From: Oxalobacteraceae bacterium AB_14 | GTDB lineage: Bacteria; Pseudomonadota; Gammaproteobacteria; Burkholderiales; Burkholderiaceae_D | Length of the DNA: 64,000 nt | Direction of reading: 5' to 3' | Assembly: GCA_000381565.1 (NCBI GenBank) | Contig: KB906725.1 | Coordinates: 1,381,731-1,445,730 of the forward strand | Shown here: piece after piece, positions 8,219 through 16,885 of the stretch | Numbering within the stretch: position 1 is the first letter of the stretch | How the letters are laid out: each line of letters opens with the position of its first letter | Program-made: the position numbers and the translations under genes | Notes under the pieces: model-generated | Told to the model about the DNA's origin: nothing | Seen by the model: the letters and a program-made list of their open reading frames with translations, nothing else | The model's database searches: none

Positions 8219-10201
8219 ATGACTGAACTCAAGGACAACCAACGCGAGCTGCACCAGTTCCGCCTGCGCCTGACGGTGCTGGGCGCGCTGGTGTTCTTCT
8301 GTTTCGCCGCGCTGCTGGCGCGCTTCATCTGGCTGCAGGTCTACAAGCATAGCGACTACGTCGCCCAGGCCGAAGAGAACCGCATCGCCATCGTCCCGAT
8401 CCAGCCCAATCGCGGCCTGATCCTGGACCGCAACGGCGTGGTCCTGGCGCGCAACTACTCGGCCTTCACGCTGGAGATCACGCCGTCCAAGCTAAGCGCC
8501 ACGCTGGACGAAACCATCGACGAGCTGTCCAAGCTGATCACGGTGGAGACCAAGGACCGCAAGCGCTTCAGGAAGCTGCTGGAGGAATCCAAGGGCTTCG
8601 AGAGCGTGCCGCTGCGCACCCGTTTGACCGACGAGGAAGTGGCGCGCTTTTCGGCGCAGCGCTTCCGCTTCCCCGGCGTGGAGGTGCAGGCGCGCCTGTT
8701 CCGCCAGTATCCGCTGGGCGAGATCGCCTCGCACGTGATCGGCTACATCGGCCGCATCAACACCACCGAGGCCAAGGCCATCGCCGACACCGAGGACGCC
8801 GCCAACTACAACGGCACCGACCATATCGGCAAGGAAGGCCTGGAGAAAAGCTACGAGAAGCAGCTGCACGGCATCACCGGCTACGAGGAAGTGGAGAAGT
8901 CGGCCGGCGGCCGCGCCATCCGCACCCTGTCGCGCACGCCCGCCACGCCGGGCAGCAATCTGATACTGTCGATCGACATCGAGCTGCAAAAGGTGATCGA
9001 GGAAGCCTTCGGCGAATGGCGCGGCGCGCTGGTCGCGATCGAACCGGAGACCGGCGACATCCTGGCCTATGTCTCGCGGCCTGGCTACGACCCCAACCTG
9101 TTCGTCGACGGCATCGACTCGCAAAGCTGGAACGACCTCAATACCTCGCTGGACAAGCCGATGGTGAACCGGCCGCTGTCGGGCACCTATCCGCCCGGTT
9201 CGACCTTCAAGCCCTTCATGGCGCTGGCCGCGCTGGAGCTGGGCAAGCGCACGCCGGGCCAGACCATTTTCGATCCGGGTTCGTTCACGCTGGGCGGCCA
9301 CAAGTTCCGCGACGATAAGCCGGGCGGCCACGGCACGGTCGACATGTACAAGTCCATCGTCGAATCCTGCGACACCTACTACTACATGCTCGGCAATGAG
9401 ATGGGCATCGACGCCATCACCGACTTCATGAAGCCGTTCGGCTTCGGCCAGTTGACCGGCATCGACCTGGAACACGAGAAGCAGGGCATCCTGCCGTCCA
9501 AGGAATGGAAGCGCAACCGCTTCAAGAAAAATCCGGCGGCGCAGAAATGGGTCGGCGGCGACACCATTTCCATCGCCATCGGCAACGGCTTCAACGCCTA
9601 TACGCCCCTGCAGATGGCGCACGCGGTATCGAACCTGGCCAACAACGGCATCGTCATGAAGCCGCACCTGGTGAAGATCATCGAAGACAGCGTCACGCGC
9701 ACGCGCAAGCTGACCGTGCCCAAGGAAAGCTACCGCATCCCCCTCAAGCAGGAGAATATCGACATCATCAAGAACGCCATGGTGGGCGTGACCACCGGCG
9801 GCACGGCGGCGCGCGCCTTCGCCGGCGCCGGCTACACTTCGGGCGGCAAGACCGGCACCGCGCAGCTGGTGGCGATCAAGAAGAACGAGAAGTACAACGC
9901 CAACCTGATCGCCGAGCGCCTGCGCGACAACGCGCTCTACACCGCCTTCGCGCCGGCCGACAAGCCGCGCATCGCCATCGCGGTGGTGGTGGAGAACGGC
10001 GGCTTCGGCGCCGGCGTGGCCGCGCCCATCGTGCGCAAGGCGCTGGACTACTACCTGCTGGGCAAACGCCCGAACGAAAAAGAAACCACCCGCGTGCCGA
10101 AGGAAGACGCCGAGCTGCGCTCGGTGCAGGACGTCCAGGCCGAGCAGGGCGTCAGCGACGACAAGAAGCCGGGCGCTGAAACCCCCGGCAACAAGGAATA
10201 A
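8219..10201 (+). CDS. mrdA: Penicillin-binding protein 2 (PBP2), first copy
   Basis: 660 residues. Transpeptidase of the elongasome that cross-links lateral-wall peptidoglycan with the glycosyltransferase RodA. One N-terminal membrane helix (about 17-40), a dimerisation/pedestal domain with PNRGLILDRNG, then the transpeptidase domain. Active-site motifs: S328-T-F-K331, S383-C-D385 (SxD rather than SxN, which is common in PBP2), and K544-T-G. The tail is acidic. ATG 8219 lacks a clear Shine-Dalgarno site because a repeat abuts it. A near-copy lies at 11670-13763. Confidence 0.96.
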   Translation: MTELKDNQRELHQFRLRLTVLGALVFFCFAALLARFIWLQVYKHSDYVAQAEENRIAIVPIQPNRGLILDRNGVVLARNYSAFTLEITPSKLSATLDETIDELSKLITVETKDRKRFRKLLEESKGFESVPLRTRLTDEEVARFSAQRFRFPGVEVQARLFRQYPLGEIASHVIGYIGRINTTEAKAIADTEDAANYNGTDHIGKEGLEKSYEKQLHGITGYEEVEKSAGGRAIRTLSRTPATPGSNLILSIDIELQKVIEEAFGEWRGALVAIEPETGDILAYVSRPGYDPNLFVDGIDSQSWNDLNTSLDKPMVNRPLSGTYPPGSTFKPFMALAALELGKRTPGQTIFDPGSFTLGGHKFRDDKPGGHGTVDMYKSIVESCDTYYYMLGNEMGIDAITDFMKPFGFGQLTGIDLEHEKQGILPSKEWKRNRFKKNPAAQKWVGGDTISIAIGNGFNAYTPLQMAHAVSNLANNGIVMKPHLVKIIEDSVTRTRKLTVPKESYRIPLKQENIDIIKNAMVGVTTGGTAARAFAGAGYTSGGKTGTAQLVAIKKNEKYNANLIAERLRDNALYTAFAPADKPRIAIAVVVENGGFGAGVAAPIVRKALDYYLLGKRPNEKETTRVPKEDAELRSVQDVQAEQGVSDDKKPGAETPGNKE

Positions 10202-10210
10202 AGGAACAGC

Positions 10211-11323
10211 ATGCGCATCAACGAAAGGCGTTCCCTGTGGCGCCGCCTTCGCCCCTATTTCACCGTGTTCGACCTGCCGCTGATGCTGATCATCTGCGCG
10301 CTGCTGTCGGTCGGCCTGGTCACGCTGTATTCGGCCGGTATCGGCATACCCGGCAAGGTCGAGGACCAGCTGCGCAACATCTGCCTGGCCTTCATGGTGA
10401 TGTGGTTCGTCGCCAACGTCTCGCCGCAGATGATGATGCGGATCGCCGTGCCGGCGTACGTGATCGCGGTGGCGCTGCTGGTCGGCGTGGCGCTGTTCGG
10501 CACCATCAAGCTGGGCGCGCGGCGCTGGCTGCACGTGGGTATCGACATCCAGCCGTCCGAGTTCATGAAGATCGCCATGCCGCTGATGCTGGCGTGGTTC
10601 TTCCAGCAGCGCGCCGGCCATCTGCGCTGGCAGGACTACGGTATCGCCGCCGTGCTGCTGGCGCTACCGGTGGGCCTGATCGTCAAGCAGCCGGACCTGG
10701 GCACCGCCTTGCTGGTGGTGGCCGCCGGCTTCTGCGTGATCTTCCTGGCCGGCCTGGCGTGGAAGGCGCTGATCGCGCTGTTCGTGGCGGGAGCGGCCAG
10801 CCTGCCGGTGATCTGGTCGGTGATGCACGACTACCAGCGCGAGCGCGTGATGACGCTGATCGATCCGACCTCCGACCCGCTGGGCAAGGGCTTCCACATC
10901 ATCCAGTCCACCATCGCGGTGGGTTCGGGCGGCATGACCGGCAAGGGCTGGACCCACGGCACCCAGGCCCACCTGGAGTTCATCCCGGAACGCACCACCG
11001 ACTTTATCTTCGCCGTGTTCTCCGAGGAGTTCGGCCTGACCGGTAACCTGGTGCTGATGTTCCTGTACCTGCTGCTGATCGGCCGCGGCCTGATGATCGC
11101 CGGGAATGCGCCCAACTTCTTCACCCGTTTGCTGGCCGGCGCCGTCACGATGATTTACTTCACCTACGCCTTCGTCAACATGGGCATGGTCAGCGGCATC
11201 CTGCCGGTGGTCGGCGTGCCGCTGCCGTTCATGAGCTACGGCGGCACCGCGCTGCTGACGCTGGGCCTGGGCGCCGGCATCCTGATGAGCATCCAGCGCC
11301 ACCGCAAGCTGGTGCAGACCTGA
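10211..11323 (+). CDS. rodA: Rod shape-determining peptidoglycan polymerase RodA
   Basis: 370 residues, SEDS family, about ten membrane helices. It polymerises lipid II and works with PBP2. SEDS hallmarks are visible: LGARRWLHVG, QPSEFMKIAMPL, PDLGTALLV, the catalytic-loop region WTHGTQAHLEFIPERTTDFIFAVFSEEFGL, and GVPLPFMSYGGTALL. A good AAGGA ribosome-binding site lies 5 bp upstream. The stop TGA shares one base with the ATG of the truncated rodA copy (11323). Confidence 0.97.
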   Translation: MRINERRSLWRRLRPYFTVFDLPLMLIICALLSVGLVTLYSAGIGIPGKVEDQLRNICLAFMVMWFVANVSPQMMMRIAVPAYVIAVALLVGVALFGTIKLGARRWLHVGIDIQPSEFMKIAMPLMLAWFFQQRAGHLRWQDYGIAAVLLALPVGLIVKQPDLGTALLVVAAGFCVIFLAGLAWKALIALFVAGAASLPVIWSVMHDYQRERVMTLIDPTSDPLGKGFHIIQSTIAVGSGGMTGKGWTHGTQAHLEFIPERTTDFIFAVFSEEFGLTGNLVLMFLYLLLIGRGLMIAGNAPNFFTRLLAGAVTMIYFTYAFVNMGMVSGILPVVGVPLPFMSYGGTALLTLGLGAGILMSIQRHRKLVQT

Positions 11324-11673
11324 TGCGCGTGCAGGACGGGCGCACGCTGTGGCAGCGCGTGCGGCCTTATTTCACCGTGTTCGACGCGCAGCTGGCCATC
11401 ATCATGCTGATGCTGCTGTCGGTGGGGCTGGTCACGCTGTACTCGGCCGGCATCGCCATTCCCGGCAAGGTGGCCGACCAGCTGCGCAATATCTGCATGG
11501 CCTTCCTGGCGCTGCTGGCGCTGTGCCTGCTGGCGGGCGCCATCACGATGATTTACTTCGCCTACGTTTTCGTCAACATGGGCCTGGGCGCCGGCATCCT
11601 GATGAGCATCCAGCACCACAGCCGTGGCGTGCGCGGCGCCGCCTCCGTGCGCGCGTGGGGAGCGGCCGCATGA
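11323..11673 (+). pseudogene. Internally deleted in-frame rodA copy (mini-RodA)
   Basis: 116 residues. Residues 1-62 match RodA residues 1-62 closely (LLSVGLVTLYSAGI, GKVADQLRNIC). The match then jumps to LLAGAITMIYFAYVFVNMG, which aligns with RodA about 298-317, and to LGAGILMSIQHH at the very end. Two in-frame deletions therefore removed all catalytic SEDS parts but left an open frame with about three hydrophobic segments. A new ~17-residue tail follows. Its stop overlaps the second PBP2 start (ATGA). It is either a decaying pseudogene kept for translational coupling or a small membrane protein. I cannot decide from sequence. Confidence 0.85.
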
Positions 11674-13763
11674 TAGAGATTAAGGACACGGAGCGCGAGC
11701 TCCAGCAGTTCCGCGCCCGCGTCACGGTGCTGGGGGCGATGGTGTTCATCTGTTTCGGCCTGCTGCTGGCGCGCTTCATCTGGCTGCAGGTGGTCAAGTA
11801 CAACGACTTCGCCGTCAAGGCGGAGGAGAACCGCATCGCCATCGTGCCGATCGTGCCCAATCGCGGCCTGATCCTCGACCGCAACGGCGTGGTCCTGGCG
11901 CGCAACTACTCGGCCTTCACGCTGGAGATCACGCCGTCCAAGCTGGTCATGACGCTCGATGAAACCATCGACGAGTTGTCCAAATTGATCGAGATCGAGA
12001 TCAAGGACCGCAAGCGCTTCAAGAAGCTGCTGGAGGAATCGCGGGGCTTCGAGAGCGTGCCGCTGCGCACCCGCCTGACCGACGAGGAGGTGGCGCGCTT
12101 TTCGGCGCAGCGCTTCCGCTTCCCCGGCGTGGAGGTGCAGGCCCGCCTTTTTCGCCAGTATCCGCTGGGCGAGTCGGCGTCGCACGTGATCGGCTTCATC
12201 GGCCGCGTCAGCCGCGCCGAGGCCAAGGCGATCGAAGACACCGACGATGCCGCCAACTACAAGGGCACCGACCATATCGGCAAGGAAGGCCTGGAGAAAA
12301 GCTACGAGAAGCAGCTGCACGGCGCCACCGGCTACGAGGAAGTGGAAGTGTCGGCCGGTGGCCGCGCCATCCGCACGCTTTCGCGCACGCCGGCGGTGGC
12401 GGGCAGTAACCTGATCCTGTCGATCGACATCGAACTGCAAAAGGTGGTGGAGGAAGCCTTCGGCGAGCGGCGCGGCGCGCTGGTGGCGATCGAACCGTCG
12501 ACCGGCGACATCCTGGCCTATGTGTCGCGGCCCGGCTACGATCCCAACCTGTTCGTCGACGGCATCGACGCCCAAAGCTGGAACGAGCTCAATACCTCGC
12601 TGGACCGGCCGATGGTGAACCGTCCGCTGTCTGGCACCTACGCGCCGGGTTCCACCTTCAAGCCCTTCATGGCGCTGGCCGCGCTGGAGCTGGGCAAGCG
12701 CACGCCCGGCCAGACCACCTACGATCCCGGCTTCTACTACCTGGGCGGCCACAAATTCAACGACGACGTGGTCGGCGGCCACGGTTCGGTGGACATGCAC
12801 AAGTCCATCGTCGTCTCCTGCAATACCTACTACTACGCGCTGGGCCACGACATGGGCATCGACGCCATCAGCGGGTTTATGAAGCCGTTCGGCTTCGGCC
12901 AGCAGACCGGCATCGACCTGGAAAACGAAAAGACCGGCGTGCTGCCATCGCAGGACTGGAAGCGCAAGCGTTTCAAGGGTGCGGCGGGCAAGTGGATGGG
13001 TGGTGATACCATCTCGGTCAGCAATGGCTCGGGTTACAACGCCTACACCCCTTTGCAGATCGCGCACGCGGTGGCCAACCTGGCCAACAACGGCGTGGTG
13101 ATGAAGCCGCACCTGGTCAAGATCGTCGAGGACAGCAAAACGCGCGCCCGGACGCTGACGGTGCCCAAGGAGAGTTACAGGATTCCGCTCAAGCAGGAGA
13201 ATATCGACTTTATCAAGGGCGCGATGGTCGGCGTGACCACCGAGGCGGGCGGCACCGGGGCACGCGCCTTCGCCGGCGCCGGCTACACGGTGGGCGGCAA
13301 GACCGGCACCGCGCAGGTGATCACCATCCGCTCCGGCGAGAAGTACAATGCCGCAAAGCTGGCCGAGCGTTTGCGCGATAATGCGTTGTTCACGGCCTTC
13401 GCGCCGGCCGACAAGCCGCGCATCGTGCTGGCGCTGGTGGTGGAAAACGCCGGCAAAGGCGGCGCCGAAGCGGCGCCCATCGCGCGCAAGGCGCTGGATT
13501 ACTACCTGCTGGGCAAACGCCCGGCCGGGAAGGACACCACCAAGGTGCCGAAGGAAGATGCGGAAACGGTGCTGCCGGTCGAAGGGCAGACGCTGGAAGA
13601 ACAAGCCGCGGCGGCCGAATTCGAACGGCGCGCGCCGACCCCGCCCGTTGACGCCGTGGCGGCCGCGCCTGCCGCTCCGGTGCCCCCGGCGCCGACCGCA
13701 CCCGTGCCGGCAGTCGCGGCGCCGGCCACGCAGCCGGTGCCGCAGGTGCGGAAAAAACCGTAA
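11670..13763 (+). CDS. mrdA: Penicillin-binding protein 2, second copy
   Basis: 697 residues. It aligns with the first PBP2 with no gap through the catalytic core: active site at S328-T-F-K331 and K544-T-G, the same numbering. Differences cluster at the second motif (S383-C-N385, the classical SxN, against SxD) and at the segment before the third motif (SVSNGSGYN against SIAIGNGFN). The tail is longer and Ala/Pro-rich. ATG 11670 overlaps the mini-RodA stop. Expected to be an active transpeptidase. A different partner, timing or beta-lactam affinity is inference. Product of a local mrdA-rodA duplication. Confidence 0.93.
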   Translation: MIEIKDTERELQQFRARVTVLGAMVFICFGLLLARFIWLQVVKYNDFAVKAEENRIAIVPIVPNRGLILDRNGVVLARNYSAFTLEITPSKLVMTLDETIDELSKLIEIEIKDRKRFKKLLEESRGFESVPLRTRLTDEEVARFSAQRFRFPGVEVQARLFRQYPLGESASHVIGFIGRVSRAEAKAIEDTDDAANYKGTDHIGKEGLEKSYEKQLHGATGYEEVEVSAGGRAIRTLSRTPAVAGSNLILSIDIELQKVVEEAFGERRGALVAIEPSTGDILAYVSRPGYDPNLFVDGIDAQSWNELNTSLDRPMVNRPLSGTYAPGSTFKPFMALAALELGKRTPGQTTYDPGFYYLGGHKFNDDVVGGHGSVDMHKSIVVSCNTYYYALGHDMGIDAISGFMKPFGFGQQTGIDLENEKTGVLPSQDWKRKRFKGAAGKWMGGDTISVSNGSGYNAYTPLQIAHAVANLANNGVVMKPHLVKIVEDSKTRARTLTVPKESYRIPLKQENIDFIKGAMVGVTTEAGGTGARAFAGAGYTVGGKTGTAQVITIRSGEKYNAAKLAERLRDNALFTAFAPADKPRIVLALVVENAGKGGAEAAPIARKALDYYLLGKRPAGKDTTKVPKEDAETVLPVEGQTLEEQAAAAEFERRAPTPPVDAVAAAPAAPVPPAPTAPVPAVAAPATQPVPQVRKKP

Positions 13764-13773
13764 GGAAGAAGTG

Positions 13774-14928
13774 ATGCGCATGAACCGTAGCCGTATTTTG
13801 AATGTCTGCACCGGGCTGGCCTTGCTGGCGCTGGTCGGTTGCGGCACCGCGCCGACAGTGACAGACACCACCAGCACGCCCAGGGCGCCCCGGACATCCG
13901 GCCCGGTCATCAAGGCGCCGTCCCGCGGCAAGCCCGATACCGGCCTGCCGGTGCTGCCGCCGGCGAATTCGGGGCGCGGCGGCTACTACCAGGACGATGG
14001 TCCCGGCGACGCGCCGCCGGCCAACCTGGCCGAGGTGCCGGACGCCGATGTGCGCAACGATCCGCTGCTGCCGTACGCCAACCGTCCCTACGTCGTCTTC
14101 GGCAAGACCTACACGCCGATCACCGGCAACCAGCCGTTCTCGCAGATCGGCGTCGGCAGCTGGTACGGCAAGAAGTTCCACGGCCAGCGCACCTCGTCCG
14201 GCGAGATCTACGACATGTACAAGATGACGGCCGCGCATCCGACGCTGCCGATTCCATCCTATGCGCGCCTGACCAATATGGTGAGCGGCGCGGTGGTCAT
14301 CGTGCGCATCAACGACCGCGGGCCGTTCCATGCCAACCGCGCCATCGACGTCTCATACACGGCGGCGCTGAAATTGGGCTTGCTGGGCAAGGGCAGCCAC
14401 GAACTGCAGATCGAACGCATCCTGCCGGATGAAGTGGACCGCATGCTGGCCACGCGCGCCGGCGTTTCGGGCACGGTGTCTCCGCGCTTGCAGTCGCATT
14501 CTTCGCCGCGGAAGGCGTCCACCGGCGGCCTGGGTGGCAATGACGGCGGCGGCCCGCTGCTGCTGACGCCATCGACGGCGCTGAGCGAGCCGCTGGTGCT
14601 GGCGCCCAAGGCCATTCCTGGCGCGTCTACCTCCGAAGCGGAAGCCTTGATGCTGAGCGACCGCGCGCCGGCCGACACCGAAGCGCTCGACGCCGGTACC
14701 GCCAAGGGCGGCTACTACCTGCAACTGGGCGCCTACTCGCGCGCCGAGAATGCGGAAGTGGTGCGCAACAAGCTGTCGGGCAAAGGCTTGAACGGCTTGG
14801 AAGTGGTGCTGGGCGGCTCTGTGCACCGCTTGTTCACCGGCCCGTTCTCCACGCGCCAGGAAGCGCTGCAGGCGGCGCAAAGCTTGCCATCATCGTTGAA
14901 TCTCAAGCCTATCGTCGTCCAGCGCTGA
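13774..14928 (+). CDS. rlpA: Septal ring lytic transglycosylase RlpA family lipoprotein
   Basis: 384 residues. Lipoprotein signal with lipobox LVGC (Cys23). A double-psi beta-barrel domain spans about residues 125-215 (GSWYGKKFHGQRTSSGE, AAHPTLPIPSYARLTN, VRINDRGPFHANRAIDVS). This domain cleaves denuded glycans in homologs. The C-terminal SPOR domain (YYLQLGAYSRAENAEVVRNKL to the end) targets septal peptidoglycan. Preceded by AGGAAG at 13763-13768, which supports ATG 13774. Last gene of the elongation operon. Confidence 0.94.
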   Translation: MRMNRSRILNVCTGLALLALVGCGTAPTVTDTTSTPRAPRTSGPVIKAPSRGKPDTGLPVLPPANSGRGGYYQDDGPGDAPPANLAEVPDADVRNDPLLPYANRPYVVFGKTYTPITGNQPFSQIGVGSWYGKKFHGQRTSSGEIYDMYKMTAAHPTLPIPSYARLTNMVSGAVVIVRINDRGPFHANRAIDVSYTAALKLGLLGKGSHELQIERILPDEVDRMLATRAGVSGTVSPRLQSHSSPRKASTGGLGGNDGGGPLLLTPSTALSEPLVLAPKAIPGASTSEAEALMLSDRAPADTEALDAGTAKGGYYLQLGAYSRAENAEVVRNKLSGKGLNGLEVVLGGSVHRLFTGPFSTRQEALQAAQSLPSSLNLKPIVVQR

Positions 14929-15136
14929 CCCGGTCCAAAGACAGGCCACAATGCCGCGGCGGATGTCGCCACCTCGACCAGGTCGTTGACGGCGCGGTGT
15001 ACGCGGTGGTTGGACGGCGAAGAGAATACCCGGTCGAACCAGCCCAGCTTGCACATGGCATGCCGCCCCGCATGCCAGATTTGTTGCATAAAATTTGGCT
15101 GTTCGGACCTGATTTTACGAAGGACTACCTAAGAGC

Positions 15137-15685
15137 ATGCGCCAGAAAATTCGCGACGAAATTTTGTCGATTTCCCCTTTTGACGATCTGGAGCGTCGCG
15201 ATGTTTCCAACTGCCTTGCATGGGTGGACTCCGGCGTGGAGCTGTGCCGTGTCGCGAAGCCGGCAACGCCGCCCATGCATCTGGTGTCCTATTTTGCCGT
15301 CGTCGATGACGGGCATGTGCTGTTGGTTGACCATCGGAACGCCCAGTTATGGCTGCCGCCTGGCGGCCATGTCGAACCGGGCGAGCATCCGCGCGTGACG
15401 GTCGCGCGTGAATTGAAAGAAGAGCTCGGCTTTGCGGCGCCCCATCCAATCGGGGCCCCTCTGTTTGTGACGGTGACAGCGACCGTTGGCCTTACCGCCG
15501 GGCACACAGATGTCTCGTTGTGGTACGTGGTCCGGGCGAGCCGACATCAAGACATCAAGTTTGACGAGCGCGAATTTGAAGGCGTTCGGTGGTTCCTGGG
15601 CGATCAGGTTCCGCTTGGGCGCGCCGACCCGCATATGAAGCGATTCTTAGCCAAACTGGCGCTTGGGACAGACAATGGAAGGTAA
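15137..15685 (+). CDS. Nudix hydrolase
   Basis: 182 residues. The Nudix box is complete: GGHVEPGEHPRVTVARELKEELG fits G-x5-E-x7-R-E-U-x-E-E-x-G-U, with the metal-binding Glu of REL-KEE. A ~45-residue N-terminal extension precedes the domain. It hydrolyses a nucleoside diphosphate linked to an unknown group. Base composition is lower in GC than the flanking housekeeping operons. The 208-bp gap upstream is preceded only by rlpA. Overlaps the next GNAT gene by about 11 bp, so probably co-expressed. Confidence 0.85.
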   Translation: MRQKIRDEILSISPFDDLERRDVSNCLAWVDSGVELCRVAKPATPPMHLVSYFAVVDDGHVLLVDHRNAQLWLPPGGHVEPGEHPRVTVARELKEELGFAAPHPIGAPLFVTVTATVGLTAGHTDVSLWYVVRASRHQDIKFDEREFEGVRWFLGDQVPLGRADPHMKRFLAKLALGTDNGR

Positions 15686-16118
15686 TTTTTTGATAGACAT
15701 TTTCGCCGCTGGCCCAAGCGAATTGGGAGAGGTCGCCAAGCTGTATGCCGAAGCGGCTTACGGCGCCGCCGTCGGTCCGACGGATACTGTCATCGTGGCC
15801 AAGTCTGGCGGACAAGTGGTCGGCGCGGTGCGCCTGTGCGCGGAGGAGGGCGTGACAGTCCTGCGTGGTATGCAAATCCGCGGCGCGTTTCAGCGGCAGG
15901 GCATAGGCGCTCAGCTGCTGGCGGCGTGCCAGCCTTATTTGGACAGGCGGCAGTCATTCTGTCTGCCGTATGCGCATCTGGTCACTTTCTATGCAGTCGC
16001 TGGGTTCGAACCCGCAGCCGAAGCAGGGCTGCCCGAATTTCTTGTGCGGCGCTTGAATGCCTACCACGCGCAAGCCAAAAACGTGGTCGCCATGCGGCGC
16101 GATATGCTCAGCCGCTGA
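15675..16118 (+). CDS. GNAT family N-acetyltransferase
   Basis: 147 residues with the chosen ATG 15675, 11 bp inside the Nudix gene. A TTG 12 bp upstream is an alternative. The GNAT motif A appears as MQIRGAFQRQGIGAQLLAAC (Q-R-Q-G-I-G-A), and motif B as LVTFYAVAGFEPAAEAGLPEFLVRR. Substrate unknown. The pair with a Nudix enzyme recalls small detoxification or nucleotide-salvage cassettes, but nothing in the sequence proves a joint pathway. Converges with the SPOR gene, 2 bp apart. Confidence 0.8.
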   Translation: MEGNFLIDIFAAGPSELGEVAKLYAEAAYGAAVGPTDTVIVAKSGGQVVGAVRLCAEEGVTVLRGMQIRGAFQRQGIGAQLLAACQPYLDRRQSFCLPYAHLVTFYAVAGFEPAAEAGLPEFLVRRLNAYHAQAKNVVAMRRDMLSR

Positions 16119-16120
16119 CG

Positions 16121-16804
16121 CTATTTGCAGGCGTGGCTTTCCGCGTTCGGGTAGCCGGCGCGGAATTGTTCCAGCTTGGCCTTGAGCTCCGTGTCCACAT
16201 CGCGGAACTGGAAGACCAGCCGCTTGCTGCCGCTCATGCGCGGGGCCACGCGCGCGGTGCGCACGCCTTGCTTCATCAGGATGGCCAGCTGGTTCTGCGC
16301 CGCGCTTTCGGTCTTGAACACGCCCAGCGAAATCCCCCAGCGCAGCGGCGAGTTGTCGTTCATGACGAAGTAGTTGGTCACGCCCAGCGCGCGCAGTTCG
16401 CCGGCCTTCTTGTCGGCGCCTTCCTTGCTGCCCTGCGGCGGCATATAAACGATATAGCTCGATACCTCGTTGCCCGGCAGGTTGTGGCGCGACTGGCGGT
16501 CGCCCAGGTTCAATGACGCCAGCTGGGCCTCGAAGCGGCGCGCGTCGGCCAGCACGAAGCTGCCGATCTCCACGCAGGCCAGCACCTCCGGCGCCGGCCT
16601 GGCGCTGGCGGCGGCGCTGGCCGCCGCGGCCGACGCGTCGCTGGCCTTCTCGGGAGAGATGATGGCCAGCTTGCTGGCGTTGAGTTGATTGAGCAGGCGT
16701 TCCGGTTCGCGCTCGTTGCCGCTGAAATGGCCGAGATAACCCTTGCCGTACGCGAACAGCGCGGCATTGATGGCGACCAGCGACCAGAAAATAAATTTCA
16801 GCAC
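16121..16804 (-). CDS. Membrane-anchored SPOR-like protein
   Basis: 227 residues. One N-terminal membrane helix (LKFIFWSLVAINAALFAYG), an Ala/Ser-rich linker (about 55-75), then a domain (CVEIGSFVLADARRFEAQL ... YFVMNDNSPLRWGISLGVFKTESAAQNQL) with the repeated beta-alpha pattern and aromatic-Gly-x-F of SPOR domains. Probably a periplasmic peptidoglycan-binding protein. It is the last gene of the argS-to-coaX minus-strand chain, 81 bp after coaX, with repeat copy D in the gap. The partner in division is not known. Confidence 0.7.
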   Translation of the reverse strand: MLKFIFWSLVAINAALFAYGKGYLGHFSGNEREPERLLNQLNASKLAIISPEKASDASAAAASAAASARPAPEVLACVEIGSFVLADARRFEAQLASLNLGDRQSRHNLPGNEVSSYIVYMPPQGSKEGADKKAGELRALGVTNYFVMNDNSPLRWGISLGVFKTESAAQNQLAILMKQGVRTARVAPRMSGSKRLVFQFRDVDTELKAKLEQFRAGYPNAESHACK

Positions 16805-16841
16805 GACGTATCCTTGGTTTTCATTGTGCGATTCAGTACCC

Positions 16842-16869
16842 CGTCGCTCCCGCGCACGCGGGAATGACG
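16842..16869. repeat. Dispersed GC-rich palindrome, copy D (single)
   Basis: CTCCCGCG and CGCGGGAA arms around a CA centre, with CGTCG and TGACGTCG flanks. Same core as copies A to C. Located between coaX and the SPOR protein gene, downstream of the coaX stop on the minus strand. Confidence 0.7.
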
Positions 16870-16885
16870 TCGAGGCGGCGCGCCT

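Noticed and set aside
11323..11673. Functional second RodA
   Set aside because: It lacks the SEDS catalytic loops and about 250 residues, so it cannot polymerise glycan. I keep it as a remnant or a small membrane protein.
14733..15089. 118-residue minus-strand frame (starts MQQIWHAGRHAMCKLGW)
   Set aside because: Its second half lies within rlpA on the other strand. The first 60 residues cover the 208-bp rlpA-Nudix gap and look slightly protein-like, so a remnant is possible, but there is no ribosome-binding site and no family.
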